Of a stretch of 64,000 nucleotides of DNA, positions 37,501 through 46,500 are shown piece after piece. The position numbers and the translations under genes are program-made. Origin of the DNA: Enoplolaimus lenunculus (lineage: Eukaryota > Nematoda > Enoplea > Enoplida > Thoracostomopsidae); NCBI GenBank assembly GCA_030248215.1, contig JASANG010001414.1:248001-312000 (forward strand), written 5' to 3'. Every line of letters starts with the position of its first letter. Position 1 is the first letter of the stretch. The notes below the pieces were generated by a model. The model was given only the letters and a program-made list of their open reading frames with translations, did not search any database and was not told where the DNA came from.

Positions 37501-40500
37501 GCATCCTCTAACAATGCTTATCACATTGAAGCCTTAATATCAGGGTTCAACCGAAATTGCTGTTCCGGCGGAATTTCTGCAAATGACGGTCTTGCGCTAA
37601 ATCATTTAAACGTTAATAAATCTAATAAAAAATCGCGAAAAATTAGTTCAAGGCCCGTTCTTTTTCGGCTAAATTTAGTTCCTATTTGAACGCTACTAAA
37701 TATGTACCGGAGCTGCACTGAGCATCAACATCTGCGCCATGTTTAATAAGCATTTCAACAATTGCAGCACTTCCCGCAGACGCTGCTTCCATCAAAGGTG
37801 TACTTTTGCCTTTTGATCCTCGATCATCCACGTTGGAGTGCATAGCAAGCAAAACCTATGAAACAAATACCATAAATACGTACGTATCTAAATAGTAGAG
37901 ATGTCCCGTATAGTCCAGGGCCACTTCTAAATATTGACGCAAAAATATAAGACGACGATAAGTTTTCATTGCGTTTCAGAACACAACTAAGATATTGTTG
38001 GGAATGCAATCGGAAATATCCGGTAGCTGGCAGGTTTGTACCGGAAACCGGACATCGGTTTTTAAACATGTATACGGTAAGGGTTTGAGGGTTCGCTATT
38101 GGAAGGCCCCTTTCACTAGAGCTGCAATATTTAAAAGAAATACCCGGACGCGGAATTTTTCATAACATAAACTTGGTCCTATAGACTCAAAACAATTTTA
38201 GGACAAACCGTTAAAATGTAGATTTTGTCATTATATACAACTGCTAGCAGCACAGCCGGACTTGCGATGTCTCAAGGGCTGCCGTAGCTACAGGCTGAAA
38301 AGTGAAGGTCCAAGGCCCGGGTCACGAAGCGCACGTTTTTGGGTGGCGACTTCAACGCACATGCCGCCACGTGGGACCCCAACCACGAAGAAGATGCGCG
38401 TGGGAGGCTAATAGAGGAGTGGATGGTTGACAAAGAACTCGTACCTGGCAACACCGGCGAACCGACCAGGATAAACCGTGGAACTGGCGGTGGAAGCGCC
38501 CCCGACGCAACGATCTACCATAGCAGCTGGTTTGGCCTCGTTCGTTGGGAGCTGCTGGATGACCAGTGTTCTGATCATCTGCCGATCAAGTGGTCATTGT
38601 CCGCGAACACCATCAAACAGCGTCGCCAGAAAACCAAGTGGTGCTACAGAAAGGCAGACTGGCGCAGGTTCAAAGAGCAGTCCGAGGCAGGATTCAACGA
38701 CTTCCCAGTGCCGGAGAAGGTTGGCGAATCGTACTCCCACTTCAAACGCATAGTACTCTGCGCAGCAAGCTCCTCAATACCCAAAGGCTCCAGAGCAAAC
38801 CCCAAGCCATGGTGGAACGACCGAATGACAGAACTGGCCCAGCAACGCAAAGATCTGAGGAGTGAGGCACACTCCAGCGACGAAAAGCGAGTTCAGTTCA
38901 ACCGAATCTCAAAGGCCACCATCAAGGAAGCCAACTGTCTCAAAGCGGAAACATTCCGTCAAGCCATGACCGAGCTGGATCCACGCAGGAACACCAAGGA
39001 AGCGTTCAGTGTGCTCCGCAACATCGATGGAAAAGAGAGATCTGCGCACCCCGCTACCCCCCTGATCAGGGGCCAAACGGTTCTCCGCACTGACCGAGCG
39101 AAAGCAGAGGGGTTTCTAAAAGAGTACACGAAGGTGTCTGATATCGGCGTCACGAAGCAAGATCGGCGGGAAATGCATCCGACGATAAGGGCGCTGAATA
39201 GTCAATGCAGCCACTGCGCCGATGACCCTAACGGCCCTTGCACCCCATTCTCCCACGGGGAGCTACAACACGCCCTGAACCGGCTCAAGCTCGGGAAAGC
39301 TGAAGGTGCCGACGGGGTCTCGAATGAGATGCTGCGACACCTGGGACAGAAGGGGTTAGAAAACCTGCTAGCCATTATCAACCTGAGCTGGCGAAGCAAA
39401 GAAGTCCCCGCTGACTGGAGAAGGGCCACGATCATTCCAATCTTGAAGATGAGCAAGCCACCAGGGGCACTTGGCTCCTACCGCCCAATTAGCCTTACAT
39501 CCTGCGTGGCAAAGTTGATGGAAAGGCTGGTCCAAGAACGGATGATGTATTTACTCGAGTCTCGAAAGATGCTAAACCACAACCAGGCTGGTTTTAGAGC
39601 CCTACATTCCACCGAAGATCAGTGCATGAGAATCGCGCAAGAGATAACAGATGGGTTCAATGACAAGCCGTTCAAGCGGACTGTCATGGTGTTGGTGGAT
39701 TTCAAAAGAAGGAATCTGCCAACGAACTTATGCAAGAGGCGATAGAGGTGCTAGAACGATGGTCGCACAAGTGGAAACTCTCCATCAGCGCGGAGAAGAC
39801 TGAAATCACGTTTTTCAATCACTGGCCGAAAGAGGCCTCCTGGCGACCCCATGTCAAACTGTTTGGCACAGAAATTAACTACAACCCTACCACAACCTTC
39901 TTGGGAGTTACCTTTGATCGTCAGCTGACTTTTGGTGCTCATATCGAAAAGATCAAGAAGAAGATGGTTAGCCGGACCAAAGTGCTGAGTGCAGTTAGAG
40001 GCCGTACATGGGGATGGTGGAAAGACGACCTGAGAATGGTCTATGTATCGTACGTCAGGTCGGCAGCCGACTACTGTGCTGCTGCGTGGGCGGCCAGGAC
40101 ATCCGAATCCCAGCTTGAAAAGATTGATGTTGCTCAAAACGCTGCTGTTCGTGCCATTGCAGGGCTTACCCGACATACCCCGGTCGAAAATGCGCTCATC
40201 GAAGCTAACCTGGTGCCATATAAAGTTCGTGCCTCTGAACTGACCGCCATAGCCTATGAGAAGGCTCTGCGTATGCCTCACGGGCACCCTAGGCGGGTCG
40301 CTGCCGAGAATGACGTGAGAGACCGGCTATCCCGCGGTAACTGGAGAGACATGGCGAAGAAAATAGTCAACCAAACCCCTCTGGTCGACTAACCTCGAGA
40401 ACGACTTCATCCGCACTCGTACGCCCCCCCTTGGAAAGTGGTGGCGAAGCCCACGTTTAACCCGGCACTGGATGAACCGGTAAGGAGGTCCGAACCGGGC

Positions 40501-43500
40501 CACCGGAAGCGCATAGTGACTGAACGGACCATTGAAGCACTCCACGGTGCCGCGATTGATATCTACACGGATGGCTCGGTAGTGGACTCCAACCGGAACG
40601 GCGGAGGCGGAGTGCTACTGTTGATGCATGACGAGCAAAACGCCGCGATGGAAATTGTGACCCCGGCTGGCGCACTAACGTGTAGTTTTCGCGCCGAGAT
40701 ATGCGCGATCCACGCAGCCCTTAGCAGAGTCCGGGAAATCCAACGCCAAGGAATACTACCGGTCAACGGAAGAATCAACATCTTCACCGACTCCAAATCA
40801 GCGGTAGAAAAGCTGGCTGCGGGCCGCTGCCAACAGCAGGAACTCGCACGCGACATATGGAAGCTGCTGGACGAGATTGCCGCTAACGGTGGCTGCGAAG
40901 TAGCCTTTCAATGGGTTCCAAGTCACTGCGGCGTTCCAGGCAACGAGGCCGCGGATGACATCGCGAAGAGAGCAACGGCACTGAGTCAGTCCGACGTCCC
41001 CATAGATATGAACACGGCAAAGGCTACCGTGAAGAAGCATATCGCCAAACGATGGTACGCCAGCAATGCAGCAAAATCCCGCGTACCTGGCGCCAAATAC
41101 GTGCCCAGAACCCCAGAGCTTGCACTGTCCAAAAAAGAAGAAACGCTCCTGAGCAGACTACGATGTGGCGGTTACACCCCGGAGCTCGCATGGTACAGGA
41201 ACTTCATCACGCGGCGAAACCCAGAGCCAGAGTGCTCCCTCTGCACCCGATGCGACCTTCAAGAAGACGAAACCATGAAACATCTAATGAAGACATGCCC
41301 CGCAACTGCAGCTAAGCGGTGGCAGATATTCGGAACGGAAGACCCAATCCAACATCTGTTCGACGCCCCAGAAAAAGCCGTGCAATTCCTACGTGAAGTC
41401 GGCGTCCTGCAGAGTGTAGCTGCGGACGTCGGCCGCCTATGAGCTAACGCTCGACGCGCCTGGCACTCACAACAACAGCAAAATATATGCCGTGTCGTGC
41501 CTGACGCAAATGGCGAACCCAGAAGTTCTAGCGAGGAATACCCTATATAGGTACACATTGGAATGCGGCACTAAAAATGCTTCTCTTCCCAACCTTTAGT
41601 CGGTCTGTCCGGATTAAAAATCACGTATACATATATATGTATATATCTCAGAATTTTTCATCACAAATATGCTGCAATTTATTGTTCGACATAAAACAAA
41701 AAATTAGGAAATTTATCCAAAACCTAAAAATTTCGGTGCTTCCGCAATTTATTCTTTAAAATTATAGAAAGCCCCGTGAATTTTGCATTACTCAATTGTG
41801 TAGGAAGACAAACAAAATATCTTTAAAACATTTATACTTCAATATCCGTTTTCCCTTTCCATTATTTCAATCGATATCCGCCTCCGTTATATTTACTATC
41901 AGTTTACAACCTGTGTTGAACCCTCCATCTCCTAAACGTGGGGGTCAGACACCTCCAAAACCCTTCTCCCTGTGTTTACGCCTATGCTGTGGGGCTCAGT
42001 CGCGGCGAAAGGATTTCACCGTGGGGAGATGCGAGGTTGACCGAACATAACCGACATCATCCTCCTGAAAATGATAATTTCAGCTGAAGTGACAAAACCT
42101 CGGTCATCTCGGGAAGGCATAACGCCAGGTAAAAGCTCTTGCGAGTGAGCGGCAAGAACCTCCGTAATGTATGTGACAACGAGTTGTTCAAAAATTAGTA
42201 CACGTCTCTACGAGAAATAAAGAAAAAAGGAGAACTCGCGAGCGAGAAGCAAGACGCAATTCCGACTTACTCACGACGCAATTTTTTAATTTTGCGCAGC
42301 TTCGATGGGTATCCGTCTAGACTGGCTTTCGTGGGGCTTTTGTACCTTCGCGCAAATACGACGGCTCTAGTGCTGGGATGGGCGTCATGGTCTCGGTTTT
42401 CTCAGTCTTGGTGGTTTGCAAATCGACACCAAAGAGATGATTTGCATATTTCGCCTGCGCACCACTACCTGGTGATACCGCGATTTGAGAAACAAAATGA
42501 CACCTCCGGCTACCCAAGATTCCATTTTCGGAAGGAAACCAAAACACTTTGATTTTATTGTGACAAAAAGGCATCGTGTAAAACATTATGGGTCATCCGC
42601 ATTTATAAGATCTACGCTATGTTAAAAAATTCTTCAGTCTATTCGGTGTGCCCGGGATCAAAAACAACACTAAAGGTTTGAATTAGGGTTGTACCAAGTG
42701 TGTTTTGAGAAAGTGGTATTTGTCCCAAACCTGTTCGAAGTGTATGGAGATAGTTGCCAAGTGAAAAAAGTAAAAAAATAAAGTTTGACGGTGATTTGAA
42801 ACCGAGACCAAGTCTCGGTCTCGGTAGGTTGGCTCTCGGTCTCGGTGTCGCTTTTTTGACCGAGACCGCCCATCCCTGCTCAAGTGGTAGGGAGCATTAC
42901 TGGCAGTCCTGATATAATAGTATGTATGTACGCATAAAATATATTCAAACATGTATATACTGGCATCTCCACAGCTTGAGAATTTCCGCCGGGGGGGCGT
43001 TTCCTGGGGGGGCCAGGAGTTTCCTGGGGGGCAGCTAATTTTGCTGGGTGGGGCAGTTTTCCTGCGGGCCCCCAGATGATCTGGGGGGCTCAAAATTTTG
43101 CAAGCCGACTTTTTGGACCATTTTTTATTCTAGATCGTGTTTCCAACTCAACTGAAGATTACTCATTAGTCACAGCTTCAGTTTATCATAAGGCTCAGGC
43201 GGGTTGAACTTGTTGCTGCAAGGTACTTTCGAATGCTGTATGCCCTGAAACGGTCTTTATATAATTGTGCTTTTTTCAGTTCATTATTGAATTGTACTAG
43301 TTACTACCGGTATTTGTAACGCTATTAAAAAATTATGAGTACTCAGCGTAATATAAAATCACATTTTGCCGAATGTCCGCCTCAAAAAAGTCCAGGTCTT
43401 TATGTTTTAACATTGAAAATTTTTGGCTTAGAAAAGTCCTGGGGGGCCCCAGCAAAAAAACTTGCTGGGGGGGCATTTGGCTGGGGGGCGGCCGAAAATT

Positions 43501-46500
43501 CGCCGGGGGGCCTTTCCTGGGGGCGGCAAAATTTTCGCCGGGGGGAAAATGAAAATTTCGAAAAGTGCTGCCCCCACCGCTGTGGAGAAGCCAGATATAT
43601 GTATACTATATAAATGATTCCCATGTCGGATGAAAGAGACCTTGCGAGCGAGGCAAAATCAAAGCAATTTTATGTTTTATTACAACACAAAATCTTAACT
43701 TGGAAAGCAACCGTTTGGATAAACACATTTGTAATAAATTATTTTAGTTCGGGTATTTTTGCAAATTCGCTACCGTAATTCTATATTGTAAACACCCGGA
43801 CCCGCGATTTCGCAAAGTCAAAACCCGGAACCGGGCATATCTCTAACTCTCATTCGACGAAATTTCCTATAAACATAATTTGCCCTCGGTCAACAGCCCA
43901 CCGGCTTCAACTCAATTTGCATCTATTCTGTACCTTTCTGGTCCGCTAAACATATTTTACTCTCGCTTTCCAGCTACAATGTAACGTATATCAAAATCGA
44001 AAATGCCACGCTAGAAACTTCCCTCGATGTGCGAACAGGAGGAACACGCTTCAACCTTTCCCCCACTAAAACGGGACACATCGAAAGCGCTGACCAGCTG
44101 TTAATTTAAAAGCAAAAACCTGTCATAACAGACGTCATACACACCTGGACAAGTTCACGATAGCCTGCAGAACACGCCAGAGACAATAAGCTTTCATCTT
44201 CATCGCTAGAATCCTTATCGCGAGGCATTTCTTCATCGACCATTGTTAATCGGGAACTGCAACGCAAAACTCATAGTCACAACTTCGAGTAACTACCGAA
44301 ATTTACATAAGTTAATTTATCATCGAATATATGTGGCATATAAAAGCATATATACAAGCAAACAGCTACGACAAGTCGGCCCAACTCTTAAACTATAATA
44401 CATAATAACTTACTAAACTTCAAATTTTAGGTACCTTTTGCGTAAGCATGCACTAGGAACCACGATACCGTTTTTATCATATCACGTCACGCGACATTTT
44501 GTTGATACTCCCAAGTCGTGAAGTTACTGTTAATGCGTTTGTTATTTGCAATATCGCGTCATGTGACATTTTGCGTATGGTAATGTAATAAACTTACTGT
44601 GCTGCGTTCGTATTCTGGCCAAGATGTGGCACGTGACATTTTGCCTAGACATGTTTAGAAAGTTACTGCAGTGCTGTTGTAGTGTTTACGAAACAAGTTT
44701 ACACAGCAGCAATGTTGGGCTGGCTATGTTAACGTCTACATCGGTGGTATATTTATTATTGCTTGGAAGTAGTTTCATGATTTGCGCTTATGTTGCACCC
44801 TGATATATATCTACTAAAGCACGTGTCTTGACTGATCACACCAATGCTACTTAGACCCATGCTACCTACAAAGGAAAACTTACAGCGCTGCTGCCGCATA
44901 AGCGCCGGCACCGTCGTTATCGATTGCCTGCAGTGTTGGTGGAATCATCGCTGCCGCCGAATGATTTCCAACCAAATGTTGACCCGCCGCCAGATGTTGC
45001 TGTTCATGTGCGATACAATCAGCCGAATGACCATGATTACATTGTTGATGCATTGCGGCAGTTGTCGTTGTTGTCGTTGTTCCCATTGGTGCCATACCCA
45101 AAGCGCCCGACACTTGAGCCGCCGCAAACGGATGCATCATCATTAAACTAGCAGCAGCATCTCCAGCCGTAATACCACTAAACGCAGCCGCAGAAGACGC
45201 GTCGACTGGCGAATAGCCGTATTGTGGTCCAGCAAGGTCTGTGGGCACGCCTGTGTTGCTTGCAGCGCTGCAAGCTAGCTGCTGTTGCATATCTTGGTTA
45301 CCAGCACTGTAGCAATACTGGTTCGGAGGTGGCGAAGTCGGCTGAGCAACAACATTAGATATGAGTGCTGCTGATCCTGACATATTTTGCGACGACGGTG
45401 CTCCAATAACTTTGGGACCGCCGCATGCCGAAGGCACGCCGCTACCACTGTTGCATCGCGGGCTCGCCACTGCGTTCTGCTGTAAATACTGCTTTGCGGC
45501 GGCGGTCAAATTATGAAACTGAGGCGTGGCAGCGTTGGTATGCATCGTATGCGGCGCATGACCTCCGCACAATAACTGCTGTTGGGCCATTGTATGGCTC
45601 GCAGCCGCCAATAACTGTGAATCTAACAACGGATAATGATGTTGTAAGGGTAATGCCGAAGCAACTCGGTCGATTCCTCCACCAACTGATGATAAGAACA
45701 AATTACTATCGATACAATCGTAATATGCGTTATTTGCTGCAGCTGCTGCAACGCTGTTGGCATAAGCTTGGCGCAATGCAAGCAGATCAGCACCTGAAAC
45801 AATAGGTGAATTGGTCGTGCCAGTAACACTTGCTACTGAGTCGCTGCTAACAATAGGCGATAATTTGTTACAACTCGCATTCGCCTCAAGATTCGATACA
45901 CCAGGTGCCGAAAGTAAATTACGATTTCGCAATACTGTACGTTCATCTTGTAACATTCCAGTAGCAGCATTCAAGCTCGATTCAGGCACACACCCATGCT
46001 GTTGAAATCGTCCAATACCTAAAGATACGGCAAAACAAAGAAATGGTTGCCAATGTTGCAAAGTTCATGTAAGACAACCTCACAAAAAACAAATATATAT
46101 CGCGCAAACAGAATTTTTGCAAGCCTCATGATTTTTCGCAAACCTATACGGAAACCGGAATTACAGCGTTACAATGTTGTTACATATATAACTTGCTCTA
46201 AACATAAAAAACTCTGATAACATGAAACCGCGGAAAAGTCGTGTGCTGACCGAAGCAGGAGCAAAAGTCGCCGCAACAACGAAAACACGTCCGTTATATA
46301 CTGCTTCCATTGGGATGTTTAATTGAAATGTGTTTCAATCTCAAAAATACGCGAGCTTGCCTGAAGGTCCACAGCCCTCAAACAGTTCCTCACCGACGTT
46401 CAGCTTAATTCGGTCCTGTGTGGCATTATAATTATACAGACATGCTGGGGACGGCACTTTATATGAATATACAGGACAATTACGAATAAAGTATAAGACC

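Larger units (their letters stand above)
38250..41555 (+). mobile_element. Broken LINE (APE-RT-RNase H, ingi/I-like)
   Basis: A GC-rich non-LTR retrotransposon on the plus strand. It is 5' truncated: only the end of the endonuclease remains (GGDFNAHAATWDPN, then SDHLPI). The next frame segment (to 39745) holds the RT fingers (KAEGADGVSNEML, WRRATIIPILK, YRPISLTSCVAKLMERL, AGFRALHSTEDQ). Directly after VLVDFK the sequence jumps to the RT thumb (39730-40392), so the palm with the catalytic FADD-type box is deleted. A C-run near 40424 shifts frame before RNase H (40438-41442), which keeps IYTDGS, AEICAIHAAL, FTDSKSA and GNEAADDIAK plus a C-terminal CSLC-type Cys/His finger. No poly(A) tail or target duplication is evident. 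The 3' limit is approximate. Confidence 0.9.
38117..43848. mobile_element. Mosaic: CCCGGA-family element split by later insertions
   Basis: The left end TAGAGCTGCAATATTT with AATACCCGGACGCGG, and the right end CCCGGAACCGGGCATATCTC followed by TA, are the two ends of the CCCGGA family (compare 32095-33574). Between them lie a LINE (about 38250-41555), a GAGACC element (42373-42878) and a G-run element (42960-43594). The flanks CCTTTCAC and ACTCTCAT match at only 5 of 8 positions, so the pairing of these two ends is an inference. Confidence 0.5.
31602..44256 (-). other. mask: First ankyrin block of mask (14 repeats, exons 4-12)
   Basis: Repeats read in order include SLLSLACSAGYRELVQVLL, TPLMEAASAGSAAIVEMLI, TALMYACAGGYEDVAKTLI, TPLMEATSAGNVTIARMLI, SPLTLACYKGHLEMVEYLL, TALMEASMDGHVAVARFLL, SPLTLAACGGHTDLAKLLL, TPLMEAAREGHEGVVALLL, TALTLACCSGFLDVAALLL, TPLMEATQEGHLDIVNFLI, TPLTYAAENGHLNICAAFI, TALMKAARAGHTCTVSYLL, TALSLASAAGFSSTVEALL and SIIIEAAKGGHANVVQLLL. 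They match repeats 2-15 of the vertebrate proteins. Vertebrate repeat 1 (SLAEACSEGDVNAVRKLL) has no counterpart; exon 4 begins with an acidic stretch instead. The block is split by the 6.3-kb intron 37856-44144. Confidence 0.93.

Noticed and set aside
44257-44883. Searched for a missing first ankyrin repeat of mask
   Set aside because: No reading frame with an ankyrin-like stretch and usable splice sites was seen on the minus strand here.
44844-46005. Plus-strand open frames opposite mask exon 3
   Set aside because: They are antisense to an exon whose both borders and phase fit the gene.
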